A stretch of DNA of 64,000 bases from RBG-13-68-16 sp050018455 (lineage in GTDB: Bacteria; Acidobacteriota; Thermoanaerobaculia; Thermoanaerobaculales; Thermoanaerobaculaceae). The stretch covers positions 62,001-126,000 of the forward strand of contig JBEKAA010000002.1 of the NCBI GenBank assembly GCA_050018455.1, in the 5' to 3' direction. The notes beneath the pieces are model-generated. The model ran no database searches. It was not told where the DNA came from and saw only the letters and a program-made list of their open reading frames with translations. A program made the position numbers and the translations under genes. Below, one piece after another: positions 41,802 to 50,292 of this stretch. Within the stretch, counting starts at the first letter, position 1, and each line of letters starts with the position of its first letter.

Positions 41802-43072
41802 CCGACCGCGTCCTGACCGCCACCGTCGTCCTCACCCTCGCGACTGCCGCGGCGCTCGCCGCACCTTCACCATCGCCAATCGGCACACCCGGCAAGCACA
41901 CAGAAGACTCGTGCGTGGGTTGCCACAGCAAGCTCGACGACAGCCGCCTTCGGGCGCCGGCGGAAGTGGCGAAGTCCGACATTCACCTCACCCAGGGGGT
42001 TTCGTGCGCCGGGTGCCACGGGGGCGACCCCTCGTCGGACGATTCGTCCGTGGCGATGAGCCCCGCAAGAGGCTTCACGGGAAAGATCGGCGTTCGGACC
42101 ATCCCGGAGATGTGCGGCTCGTGCCACTCAAACGCCGCGTTCATGCTGCGCTATTCCCCGAACATCCCCACCGACCAGCTCGCCCAGTACCGCACGTCCA
42201 AGCACGGGCAGGCGTTGGCCAAGGGCGACACCAACGTCGCGGTCTGCACGTCGTGCCACGGCACGCATGGGATCCTCCCGCCGAGCGATGCGCGATCGCC
42301 CGTGTACCCGACGCGTATCGTCGAGACGTGCGGACGCTGCCACGGCAATGCAGCCCTCATGAGCCGCTACGGCATCAAGGGGGACGAGGTCTCCGAGTAC
42401 AAACGGTCGGTCCACTACGCCGCGCTCGTCGCGAAAAACGACCTCTCGGCCCCCACGTGCAAGTCGTGCCACGGCGCCCACGGCGCCACGCCGCCGGGGA
42501 TCTCGTCGGTGTCCAACGTGTGCGGCACCTGCCATCTCTCCCAGCGCGAGCGGTTCGACCAGTCGCCGCACAAGGACGCCTTTGCGGCGCTCCAGCAGCC
42601 GGCGTGCGAGAGCTGCCACAGCAACCACGCCATCCTTCACCCCCAAGACTCCTGGATCGGGATGGGCGACAAGCAGATCTGCGGCTCCTGCCACAGTGCC
42701 GGCGACGTCGGCGCCACGGCCGCGGCGAGTATCGCGTCCGCACTCGCGAAAGCGTCGTCCGCCGAGGTCACAACCCTGGCACGCGTCCAGCGGGTGGAGC
42801 GCTCCGGCATGCTGATGGACGAGGCGACCGTCAAGCTCGAAGAGGCCCATCAGGCGTTCGTCATGGCTCAGTTGGAGATCCACACCGCCAGCGTCGGCCG
42901 CGTGGAGTCGCAGACGAAGGCGGCGCTCGGCGCTCTAACGGCCGCCGACAAGTCGGCCGCCGGCGCCGAGGCGGAGATCCGCTACCGTCGCTCGGGGCTC
43001 TTCGTCTCGCTCGCGGTGATCGCTCTCGCCATGGTTCTCCTGATCCTCAAGATCCGGGCGATGGAACGCTGA
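41798..43072 (+). CDS. Membrane-anchored nine-heme c-type cytochrome of the Rieske/b complex
   Basis: A 424-residue protein with a cleavable-type signal (VLTATVVLTLATAAALA), nine CxxCH sites (CVGCH, CAGCH, CGSCH, CTSCH, CGRCH, CKSCH, CGTCH, CESCH, CGSCH), and one C-terminal transmembrane helix (FVSLAVIALAMVLLILKI). It replaces the usual mono-heme cytochrome c1 as electron acceptor of the complex and probably passes electrons to periplasmic or surface cytochromes. Overlaps cytochrome b by 4 nt and the convergent methyltransferase by 26 nt. Confidence 0.93.
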   Translation: MTDRVLTATVVLTLATAAALAAPSPSPIGTPGKHTEDSCVGCHSKLDDSRLRAPAEVAKSDIHLTQGVSCAGCHGGDPSSDDSSVAMSPARGFTGKIGVRTIPEMCGSCHSNAAFMLRYSPNIPTDQLAQYRTSKHGQALAKGDTNVAVCTSCHGTHGILPPSDARSPVYPTRIVETCGRCHGNAALMSRYGIKGDEVSEYKRSVHYAALVAKNDLSAPTCKSCHGAHGATPPGISSVSNVCGTCHLSQRERFDQSPHKDAFAALQQPACESCHSNHAILHPQDSWIGMGDKQICGSCHSAGDVGATAAASIASALAKASSAEVTTLARVQRVERSGMLMDEATVKLEEAHQAFVMAQLEIHTASVGRVESQTKAALGALTAADKSAAGAEAEIRYRRSGLFVSLAVIALAMVLLILKIRAMER

Positions 43073-43745
43073 GCGCGAACCACCACGCGGCGTCGCCTCC
43101 GGGAGGGGCGAGGGGCAGCGCCACGCTCTCGAATCCCAGGTCGCGGGCCATCCGCGCAAGGACAGCCGAGGACGTCGGCAGCAGAATCGTGGTCTCGAGC
43201 GCCGAGTTCGCACCGTCCCGGACGACCCCGGCCAGCATTCGGACTCTCCGCCCGGAACGCTCGAACACCCTGACGTGAAGCGCACCGTCGTTCAGCTTCC
43301 GGGTTCGAATCACCGCCCCGCCCGTTACCAACTCCCCGGCATCCTCGCCCTGCAGAAGGACCACGCCGCCGGGGCGGACCACACGCGCCAGGGCGCCGAG
43401 CGCGCCCCGCTGCGCCGCTCGCGACGGCAGCAGCGACAGCGTGTTGCCAACACACAGCGCCGCGTCAAATGCCCCGCCGCGCAGCGGCGGGTTCGCGACA
43501 TCGGCGACGACGAGTCGGGCCTCTCCTCGGGCTCTCACCGCGCCGAGAGCGGCATCGAAGCCGACCGCCTCCACGCCGATTTCCCTCAGCAGGTGGACGT
43601 AGAACCCCGCGCCGCAGCCGGCATCGGCGACCTTTCGCCAGCCCCAGGACACCGCAAGAGCCTTCCAGAACGGCCGCTCTCGCTCCGCTCGGGCCGCCGT
43701 GGGAAGCGCAGCCACCACCGCGGCCCAGCGGCTGCTATCGGACAC
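43047..43745 (-). CDS. Class I SAM-dependent methyltransferase
   Basis: A 232-residue protein with motif I VADAGCGAGFYVHLL, an acidic strand after VGFDAAL, ARLVVADVANPPLRGGAFDAALCVGNTLSLLPS (motif IV region) and ARVVRPGGVVLLQ. Substrate unknown. GTG 43745 is preferred, with GGAG 6 nt upstream; it overlaps the amidohydrolase by 11 nt. The 3' end overlaps the convergent cytochrome gene by 26 nt. Confidence 0.75.
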   Translation of the reverse strand: MSDSSRWAAVVAALPTAARAERERPFWKALAVSWGWRKVADAGCGAGFYVHLLREIGVEAVGFDAALGAVRARGEARLVVADVANPPLRGGAFDAALCVGNTLSLLPSRAAQRGALGALARVVRPGGVVLLQGEDAGELVTGGAVIRTRKLNDGALHVRVFERSGRRVRMLAGVVRDGANSALETTILLPTSSAVLARMARDLGFESVALPLAPPGGDAAWWFALSVPSPGS

Positions 43746-44781
43746 CGTGACTCCGGGCGAGCGCCCAGACACGGGCACGCTCGGGGATCAGCTCGCCCGC
43801 CCGTGAGCCGATCGACTCCGGGAAACCCATCGCCTGGAGTTGCCGGTAGTTCTTCTCGATCGGGTTGCGAATCTTGCGGATCCTGCCGTGCTCGGCTGGT
43901 GTCAGCCCGCGCACCAGCAGCGGCGGCATGTCGGCGATCGGAATCGGGTAGTCGCTGCCGAGCACCATGCGATCCGGCGGGATCGATCCCAACACCCGAG
44001 GCACCGTGACGATCCTGGGCCACAGGCACATCGCAGACACGTCTGAGAAGAGGCGCCAGCGTCCGTTCGATTCGGCTTCCCGCATCATCCCCGCAAGCTC
44101 GTCGAGGTAACCGACCTCAAAGGGGAAGAAGCGCGCGCCGGCGTGGGCTGCGATCACGGTGACGCCGATTTCCAGCGCACGGCCGAGACGGCGCGGATCC
44201 CCCAGGCGCTGGTGCTCCGCCACGGGCGGCGGCACCGGAACGGCGTGCTCGGGACCAGTGTGGCACAGCAGGGGGACGCCGCTCTCAGCGAGAGTCTCGT
44301 AGAACCAGTCGTGACGCCGGTCGGCGGCGTCGATCAGCTGCGAGTTCGGGATCCACTTCACAAGCGCTGCCGGAGGCTCTCCGAAGAGGCAGCGCTCGAG
44401 CTCCTCTCGCCCCGCGGCGGCGCCTCGATTCGGGTGAACCGATGCTCCGAAGAGCACCTTGGGGTGAGATGCCGCGATGCCGCGCACGTAGTCGTTGGTG
44501 ACAACGAGGTGGCTGGGTTCGTCGTGCCGGACGCCGTCGTCGCTCCAGATCGAGTCGAGCGCCAGGACCACGCCGTGGTCCACGCTCGGCGCTCCGTCGA
44601 GCGCGTCCACGATTGTCCTTCGGATCGTCCCGTCGAAGTCGGACCGGAGGTTCTCACGCGCGACGCCGTCGGCCAGGAGCATGAAAACGAACGCCGGTTG
44701 GCGTTCCATGACCGTCGAGACCTTGCACCCGGCCTGATTCCTGGCCGCGATGTGGATGTGGAGGTCGACGATCGGCGGCAT
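43735..44781 (-). CDS. Amidohydrolase family 2 (TIM-barrel metal-dependent hydrolase)
   Basis: A 348-residue protein: VDLHIHIAA near the N-terminus (HxH metal ligands), LLCHTGPEH, VIAAHAGARF and LGSDYPIPI (catalytic Asp) are in the order of the amidohydrolase-2/decarboxylase-like family. The reaction is unknown. It overlaps the methyltransferase gene. A truncated Spy-like gene lies about 117 nt upstream. Confidence 0.72.
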   Translation of the reverse strand: MPPIVDLHIHIAARNQAGCKVSTVMERQPAFVFMLLADGVARENLRSDFDGTIRRTIVDALDGAPSVDHGVVLALDSIWSDDGVRHDEPSHLVVTNDYVRGIAASHPKVLFGASVHPNRGAAAGREELERCLFGEPPAALVKWIPNSQLIDAADRRHDWFYETLAESGVPLLCHTGPEHAVPVPPPVAEHQRLGDPRRLGRALEIGVTVIAAHAGARFFPFEVGYLDELAGMMREAESNGRWRLFSDVSAMCLWPRIVTVPRVLGSIPPDRMVLGSDYPIPIADMPPLLVRGLTPAEHGRIRKIRNPIEKNYRQLQAMGFPESIGSRAGELIPERARVWALARSHGVR

Positions 44782-44897
44782 GAGCGTGCTCGAACAAAGG
44801 ATATCCCGGCGGACGACTCGGCCGAAATGGGCGCCGTTCGTGGGCGCCTCGCGCCCAGTGGACTCGGTCGGTCTTGCCGGCCAGAACGCCCTTCGGA

Positions 44898-45090
44898 TCA
44901 GCTACCGCTTTGGAGATGAAACGCCCGCAGGCCTTCGAGGTATCCGTGGAACTTCGCCCCCTGTTCGGGCGTCAGCACGGAAACGGCCTGTTCGCCCAGT
45001 TTCTTCATCTCGCCGCGCAACGCTTGGCGGTCGGCGCGTACATTCAGCAGCGCCTTGCCGACTGCCGTCGGATCCGGATCTGCTGCCTGC
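44898..45090 (-). pseudogene. Stranded C-terminal fragment of a Spy/CpxP-like periplasmic protein
   Basis: In reverse frame, about 64 codons ending at TGA 44900-44898 read ...GKALLNVRADRQALRGEMKK..., then LTPEQGAKFHGYLEGLRAF. The LTPEQ-x-x-KFHGYLEGL segment and preceding amphipathic helix resemble Spy/CpxP/zinc-resistance-associated proteins, but there is no signal peptide or N-terminal half; upstream the reading frame runs directly up to the isocitrate dehydrogenase stop (45093). An internal ATG could give a 37-residue peptide, but a truncated gene is more likely. The rest of 44782-45092 shows no gene. Confidence 0.5.
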
Positions 45091-45092
45091 CT

Positions 45093-46211
45093 CTACAGCT
45101 TTGCGGCGATCGCTCGTGCCATGTCCAACGTGGTGGCCGAGCCGCCCATGTCGTAGGTGCGGACCTTGCCGTCCTCGATCACCGCGGCAACGGCGCTCGT
45201 GAGCTTCGACGCCATCGCCTTCTCACCGAGCCAGTCCACCATCATCTTGGCCGCCAGGATCGTTGCGATCGGGTTGACTTTGTACTGCCCGGCGTACTTC
45301 GGCGCCGAGCCGTGCGTGGGTTCGAACACCGCGAGCTTCTCGCCGATGTTGCCGGAGCATCCGAACCCGAGGCCGCCGACCATCTGGGCGCACAGGTCGG
45401 AGATGATGTCGCCGAACAGGTTGGTCGCGACGAGAACGCCGTACTTCTCGGGGTCTTTGAGCAGCCACATGCAGATCGCGTCGACGTTGGCGTCGTCCAT
45501 CGCGACCCCGGGAAAATCTTTCGCGACCTCCTTCGCGGTCTCGAGGAACAGGCCTTCGGTGGCCCGCACCACGTTGGCCTTGTGGACAACCGTGACCTTG
45601 GGGTAGCCGTGCTTTGCCGCGTACTCGAACGCCGCCCGGATGATTCGCTCGGAGCCCTTCTTCGTGTTGATCTTGCACGTGATGGCGTACTGGTCCAACG
45701 GAACCCCGGCAAAGTGGGCAAACGGTTTGGAGATCTCCAAGAGAGCGTTGCGCAATCTCTCGGGGACCGGCGCGAACTCGACTCCGGAATAGAGCCCCTC
45801 GGTGTTCTCCCGGAACACCACGAGGTCGATCGTCTCCTTGAAGTTGAGCGGGTTCCCCGCGTACGCCTTGCACGGCCGCAGGCAGGTGTAGAGGTCGAAC
45901 ATCTGGCGCATCCGGACGATCGGCGAGCGGTACACGAGCCCCGTGCCTCTGAGCTCCCCGACCAGCTCCGCCTCGGCAGCCTTCACCGGTTTGGACGTGA
46001 TCGCGCCGAACAGCGCGGCGTCCACCCTCTTCAGCAGGCTCACGGTGCGTTCAGGAAAGGCGTCCCCCTCCTTGCACCAGAACTCCCACCCGATGTCGCC
46101 GTGGATGTACTCGGCGTCCAGCTCGAGCGTGTCGAGAACGATCCGTGCAGCCTCCATCACGTCGTTGCCGATCCCATCTCCGGGCAGCCAGGCGATCGTG
46201 TACTTGGCCAT
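45093..46211 (-). CDS. Isocitrate/isopropylmalate dehydrogenase family protein, probable NAD-isocitrate dehydrogenase
   Basis: A 372-residue beta-decarboxylating dehydrogenase from ATG 46211: LPGDGIGNDVMEAA, RMRQMFDLYTCLRPCKAY, VVFRENTEGLYSG, the metal-binding DANVDAICMWL and LAVFEPTHGSAPKYAG. Substrate class by sequence alone is uncertain between isocitrate, homoisocitrate and isopropylmalate. Its place at the end of the citrate-cleavage-like operon favours isocitrate, either oxidatively or for 2-oxoglutarate carboxylation. Confidence 0.82.
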   Translation of the reverse strand: MAKYTIAWLPGDGIGNDVMEAARIVLDTLELDAEYIHGDIGWEFWCKEGDAFPERTVSLLKRVDAALFGAITSKPVKAAEAELVGELRGTGLVYRSPIVRMRQMFDLYTCLRPCKAYAGNPLNFKETIDLVVFRENTEGLYSGVEFAPVPERLRNALLEISKPFAHFAGVPLDQYAITCKINTKKGSERIIRAAFEYAAKHGYPKVTVVHKANVVRATEGLFLETAKEVAKDFPGVAMDDANVDAICMWLLKDPEKYGVLVATNLFGDIISDLCAQMVGGLGFGCSGNIGEKLAVFEPTHGSAPKYAGQYKVNPIATILAAKMMVDWLGEKAMASKLTSAVAAVIEDGKVRTYDMGGSATTLDMARAIAAKL

Positions 46212-46273
46212 CTCGCGTCTCCCTTCCCTGCGCACTCTCTCCAATGCGGGGGCAACCGCCGCCGTGCGGTCCT

Positions 46274-47053
46274 TCAGTCCCGAGGCAGTTCGCGGGCGCC
46301 CGGTCCGTCGTACGCGGCCGCGCCCTGATCGATGCGGCGCATTGGCTTTTCGCGCTGGCGCTCCTCGAGCACCTGCGCCATCCAACCGGCCGTCCGGGCC
46401 AAAATGAAGAACCCGTTGGCGAGGTCCGGCTGGAAGCCGAGATCCGCGAGGACGGCAGCGATCGCGCCGTCCACGTTGAGCGGCAGCGCCTTGCCGACCA
46501 CGGCCAGCTCGCGCACGATCGCCTCGGCCACCGCCACGTGGAGGCCGGATGCATTCGCTTCCCTCGCGAGCGCGAGTAGCCGGTGGGAGCGCGGGTCGTC
46601 GGTGTGGACTCGGTGCCCGAACCCCGGAAGCCTTCTCCCTGCCGCCTTCTCTTCGGCGATCAGGGCCTTCGCGGCGGACCCGGCGCTTTCGCCGGCCGAG
46701 ACCTTCGCGACGCCCCGGGCGAGCAGGTGCATGCAGTCCTCGACCGCTCCGCCGTGGTGCCTGTTCACTGCCAGCGCTCCCGAGGCGATGCAGGCGTTGA
46801 GCGCGGCGCCCGTGGACGCGGCGTTGCGGACCGCCAGCGTCGAGGGAGGCGTGACGCCGTGGTCGATCGAGGCGACGAGCATCGCCTCCATGAGCTGCCC
46901 AACCGACGCACCCGGCAGCTCACCGCGCAGGATCAGGTACACCGCCTCGCCGAACGAGATCCGGCCCATGAGCTCGTCGAGCCGGTACCCGCGGACGCGA
47001 ATCTCGTTGGGCTTGATCGACGTGACCGCCGTGGCCCACTCCTTCTCCGCCAT
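46274..47053 (-). CDS. Short citrate-synthase-fold protein, probable citryl-CoA lyase
   Basis: A 259-residue protein from ATG 47053 (MAEKEWATAV), with GGAGGG six nt upstream. It has KPNEIRVRGYRLDELMGRISFGEAVYLILRGELP at the N-terminus, then VNRHHGGAVEDCMHLL, GFGHRVHTDDPR and the late LNVDGAIAAVLADLGF of citrate synthases, but it is far shorter than citrate synthase (about 430 aa) and starts where ATP-citrate lyase C-termini and Hydrogenobacter-type citryl-CoA lyases (about 259 aa) start. It would split citryl-CoA into acetyl-CoA and oxaloacetate. Catalytic His and Asp are visible in the GHRVH and DP blocks. A diverged citrate synthase remains possible. Confidence 0.75.
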   Translation of the reverse strand: MAEKEWATAVTSIKPNEIRVRGYRLDELMGRISFGEAVYLILRGELPGASVGQLMEAMLVASIDHGVTPPSTLAVRNAASTGAALNACIASGALAVNRHHGGAVEDCMHLLARGVAKVSAGESAGSAAKALIAEEKAAGRRLPGFGHRVHTDDPRSHRLLALAREANASGLHVAVAEAIVRELAVVGKALPLNVDGAIAAVLADLGFQPDLANGFFILARTAGWMAQVLEERQREKPMRRIDQGAAAYDGPGARELPRD

Positions 47054-47055
47054 GG

Positions 47056-47952
47056 TCATCCCTCCAGGACCTTCGCGACGGCGGCGGGCAGGGCGTCGAA
47101 CGCATCGACCACCGTGGCCCCGGCCTCGCGCAGCGCCGCAACTTTGCCCTCGTGCGTCCCGCGGCCGCCCTCGACGATCGCTCCCGCGTGCGAGAAACGG
47201 ACCCCTTTCGTCGCGGCGCGCCCGCCGATGAACGCCACCACAGGCTTGGTGACCTCGCCGCTCGCCATCATCTCGGCGACGCGCTCCTCCTGGGAGCCGC
47301 CGATCTCGCCAAACAACGCGATGCACCTGGTCTCCGGGTCGCCCTGGAAGAGCTGCACGACCGCGGGCAGCGGCAGACCGATGATGCCGTCGCCGCCGAC
47401 GTGCACTAGGGTCGTGAGGCCGACGCCTGCGCGACACAGGTAGTAGCCCGTCGAGGAGGTCATCCCGCCCGAGCGCGAGGCCACCCCGACCCCACCCGGG
47501 CTGAACCACGAGCGGGCCGACTCCGCACGCCCGCCGATCATCCCCAGAACGCCTTTCCCAACCGACAGGACACCGAGGGTGTTCGGGCCGAGGAAGCTCA
47601 CACCCGTGCGCTCGGCGGCGCGCGCGATCTCCATCACGTCCCACACGGGGACACGGTCTCCAACCAGGACGGTGAGAGGGATCCCCGCCGCGATCGACTC
47701 GAGCGCCGCGTCCTTGACGAGAGGAGCGGGCACGAAGATCACGGACGCATCGATCCCACCCGTGGCTTCGAGCGCCTCAAGAACCGTGTCGTAGACGGGC
47801 GTGCCGTCCACGGTTTCGCCGCCGCGGCCCGGCGTGCACCCGGCGACCACTTTCGTGCCGTAGTCCCGCATCAGCCTGGCCCGCGCGCGACCCTCGCGGC
47901 CGGTGATGCCTTGGACCAAGACCCGCGTGCTCTCGTTCACGAGGATGGCCAT
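47056..47952 (-). CDS. SucD-like CoA-binding subunit, possible citryl-CoA synthetase small subunit
   Basis: A 298-residue protein of the succinyl-CoA ligase alpha-subunit type: RVLVQGITGREGRARARLMRDYGTKVV (CoA-binding Rossmann), SVIFVPAPLVKDAALESI, PGGVGVASRSGGMTSSTGYY and the phospho-histidine loop RFSHAGAIVEGGRGTHEGK. The active-site His is present. It starts 3 nt after the SucC-like gene stop and overlaps the citryl-CoA-lyase-type gene's upstream ATG. Context argues for citrate (or another dicarboxylate) rather than succinate as substrate, but sequence alone does not settle this. Confidence 0.8.
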   Translation of the reverse strand: MAILVNESTRVLVQGITGREGRARARLMRDYGTKVVAGCTPGRGGETVDGTPVYDTVLEALEATGGIDASVIFVPAPLVKDAALESIAAGIPLTVLVGDRVPVWDVMEIARAAERTGVSFLGPNTLGVLSVGKGVLGMIGGRAESARSWFSPGGVGVASRSGGMTSSTGYYLCRAGVGLTTLVHVGGDGIIGLPLPAVVQLFQGDPETRCIALFGEIGGSQEERVAEMMASGEVTKPVVAFIGGRAATKGVRFSHAGAIVEGGRGTHEGKVAALREAGATVVDAFDALPAAVAKVLEG

Positions 47953-47955
47953 GGC

Positions 47956-49509
47956 CTACTCCATTCCCCGGCCCGCGCGGTACTCGTCGAGGCCGGGGAC
48001 GGGAAGACGAACGTGGCCGCCTCCGGCGCCGAGAGCCCGACAGTCCACCTCACACGCGAGACATTCGGTGCAGCGGCCGCGCGCTGCATCCTCGAGCGTC
48101 ACCTTGAGCACCGGAACGCCCTTCTCGCTGAGCTTCAAAATCTGGGGCACGCACGCAGCCACGCACGCCTTGCTCTCGCAGCGCTCGCAGACGGCGTGGT
48201 CGTAGGTGATCTCCCCGGTCGGCGTCGTGAACGTGTAGGGCCGGGATGATGGCTTCGGCCCGCGCTGCGGCGGGCGGGGCAGCGGCGCGTCGAACGACGC
48301 CACGAGCGATTCGAGACGCTTCGCGCAGACATCCACCGGCGTGTCCTTGCCGTAGCACTCGACAGGTACGCCGATCTCCCTCGTGTATCCGCACAGGATC
48401 TCGATCGCCTTCTCCTCGCCGTTCCCTCCGAGGCGGACGACCGCCGGCACAGCCAGCGGCTCCTCGAGGAACGCCTTGACGAGCCCGCGCGCGGAGTGGA
48501 ACTGCTCCTGCGACGCCACGCCCGAACCGGTGCCGAAGTACCCGTCCACACCCGGCTGCGAGAGCAGGATGCGAGCCGCCCTGTAGACCTTCGAGGCGGG
48601 AGGATTTCCCGAGGTGTCGCAGAAGTTCGCGACGGAGAAGCCCTGCCGCTGGAGCGCATCCATCCCCATCATCGACCCGCCGCCGCCGGCGCCGTGGAAC
48701 GCGACGACGCGCTGCCCGCGGCCGAACCCTTCGCGCATCTGCAGGAAGTAGAAGGTCCCGCGATAGTCGTCCTTCTCGACATCCCACGCGATGCGTTCGA
48801 GCGGAGTCGGCAGGTGGCCGAGCTCACGCGCGACCTCGATCCCGAGATCCGGGTGCCGGAACACCGCGGCGTCGTCCAGCGTGATCCGGCAATCGAGGGC
48901 CACCACCCGGCCGTCGGCCCCCAGAACGAGGGGATTGATCTCCGCCGAGCGCGCCTCGAGTTGGCGGGCGACGGTCACGAGCCGAACCGATGCCTCGGCG
49001 AGCTTCCGCTGCTCCTCGCCGCGCACGCCAACGCGCCGCCAGAGCTCGCGGGCAGCGTGCAGCGGGAGACCTTCGATGACGTCGAGCGGGAGCTGGGCGA
49101 CCGCCTCCGGGTGCTCGCGCGCGGTCTCCTCGATCCCCGAGCCGCCCCTGGCCGAGACCAGGAACACCGGGCAGCGCCTGCGGTCGTCCAGGATGACGCC
49201 GGCGTATCGCTCGCTCGCGATCGCCACCCTCTCCTCGACCAGGACCTCGACGATCGGGAAGCCTCCCGCGTCGCTGGCGAGAATTGCGGCCGCGGCTTCT
49301 CCGGCCGCTTCGGCCGACTCCGCGAAACGCACCAGGCCCTGCGCCGCACGGCTCGTCGTCCAGGCCTGCGCTTTCACGACAACGGGACCGCCGATGCTCA
49401 CGGCAACTGCTGCGGCATCGGCCGCAGAGCCGGCCAGCGCGCCGCGCGGTACCGGGATGCCGGCGCCGAGGAGGACCTGTTTTCCCTTGAACTCTGCGAG
49501 ACGTGCCAC
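47956..49509 (-). CDS. SucC-like ATP-grasp acyl-CoA ligase subunit with C-terminal 4Fe-4S ferredoxin domain
   Basis: A 517-residue protein. Residues ~1-390 are the beta chain of a succinyl-CoA ligase: LAEFKGKQVLLGAGIPVPRG, GPVVVKAQAWTTSRA, LEARSAEINPLVL, AFHGAGGGGSMMGMDAL and VVRLGGNGEEKAIEIL. After a Pro-rich linker the last ~90 residues form an extra ferredoxin-like domain with eight Cys-type spacing: CERCESKACVAACVP and CTECLACEVDC. Normal SucC ends near residue 390. First gene of the operon. The fused cluster may couple citrate/acyl-CoA ligation to a ferredoxin pool or simply be structural; function not known. Confidence 0.85.
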   Translation of the reverse strand: MARLAEFKGKQVLLGAGIPVPRGALAGSAADAAAVAVSIGGPVVVKAQAWTTSRAAQGLVRFAESAEAAGEAAAAILASDAGGFPIVEVLVEERVAIASERYAGVILDDRRRCPVFLVSARGGSGIEETAREHPEAVAQLPLDVIEGLPLHAARELWRRVGVRGEEQRKLAEASVRLVTVARQLEARSAEINPLVLGADGRVVALDCRITLDDAAVFRHPDLGIEVARELGHLPTPLERIAWDVEKDDYRGTFYFLQMREGFGRGQRVVAFHGAGGGGSMMGMDALQRQGFSVANFCDTSGNPPASKVYRAARILLSQPGVDGYFGTGSGVASQEQFHSARGLVKAFLEEPLAVPAVVRLGGNGEEKAIEILCGYTREIGVPVECYGKDTPVDVCAKRLESLVASFDAPLPRPPQRGPKPSSRPYTFTTPTGEITYDHAVCERCESKACVAACVPQILKLSEKGVPVLKVTLEDAARGRCTECLACEVDCRALGAGGGHVRLPVPGLDEYRAGRGME

Positions 49510-49652
49510 GAGAATTCTCCGCCCGCACGCGGGCGTCCGGCAACCTACGCGATGGTCTCCGGGGTGTCAAGGGGACTCGGGCCGGCAACGACCCGACCGG
49601 CGTGAGGACCCGGGTCGCCCGGGGTATGATGAACCCACCAGCGGGAGGGCGC

Positions 49653-50231
49653 ATGGTCCACGTCTCGTCTGTTCCCGGTTCCTGCTATTTCTATTACCCG
49701 AGACTGGTGTGCGTGGTCGGCGTCCGGGACGAGACCAAGGCCACGACCAACTTCGCGCCGGTCGCCTGGACGACGCCTCTCTCCTCCGACCCGCCGTTGT
49801 TCGGCGTGTGCCTCTCCCCCAAGACGTACAGCCACCAGCTCGTCCTCAAGACGGGCGAGTTCACCGTGAACTTCCTCACCGAGAAGCAGGCCGGCCTCGC
49901 CGACGAGCTGGGCCGGCTGTCCGGCCGCGAGACCGACAAGGTCAAGGCGCTGTCGCTGGATCTCGAGCCCGGCGACGCGCTCTCCACTCCGATCCTGACG
50001 GTCGCATACGTCGCCGCGGAGTGCGCGCTGGTCGAGAGACACCACGTCGGAGACCAGACGCTTCTCGTCGGCGAGGTCCACCAGATCCACGCCGCCCCGG
50101 ACGCATTCGACGCCGACGGCGTGCTGCGGATTCAGCGCCTGCGCCCGCTCCTCTACCTGGGGAGCAACCGGTACGCGACCACCGAGTCCCAATCCGTCTT
50201 CCCCCCCGGTCAGATCTCCACAAAGGGGTAG
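49653..50231 (+). CDS. Flavin reductase-like (FMN-binding split barrel) protein
   Basis: A 192-residue protein from ATG 49653, with GGGAGGG about 5 nt upstream: YYPRLVCVVGVRD, TNFAPVAWTTPLSSDPPLFGVCLSPKTYSHQLV, GEFTVNFL and LLVGEVHQIHAAPDAF follow the order of the FMN-binding flavin reductase / flavoredoxin family. Members bind FMN and act with monooxygenases or as electron carriers. Isolated gene, divergent from the SucC-like operon; a strong hairpin follows the stop. Confidence 0.85.
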   Translation: MVHVSSVPGSCYFYYPRLVCVVGVRDETKATTNFAPVAWTTPLSSDPPLFGVCLSPKTYSHQLVLKTGEFTVNFLTEKQAGLADELGRLSGRETDKVKALSLDLEPGDALSTPILTVAYVAAECALVERHHVGDQTLLVGEVHQIHAAPDAFDADGVLRIQRLRPLLYLGSNRYATTESQSVFPPGQISTKG

Positions 50232-50234
50232 CGC

Positions 50235-50263
50235 CACGGCGCCGGGGCTGGCCTGGCGCCGTG
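50235..50263 (+). terminator. Perfect 9-bp stem hairpin after the flavin reductase stop
   Basis: CACGGCGCC (50235-50243) and GGCGCCGTG (50255-50263) pair perfectly around an 11-nt loop, 3 nt after the TAG at 50231. No T-run follows, so intrinsic termination is uncertain; an attenuating or RNA-stabilising hairpin is possible. Confidence 0.5.
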
Positions 50264-50292
50264 CGGACGGCTGAGATCCTCCTTCGGGACAA

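Noticed and set aside
46274..49509. Ordinary TCA-cycle sucCD plus citrate synthase
   Set aside because: Not fully excluded, but the citrate-synthase-fold protein is about 170 residues too short and the ligase carries an extra ferredoxin domain, so the citrate-cleavage reading is preferred.
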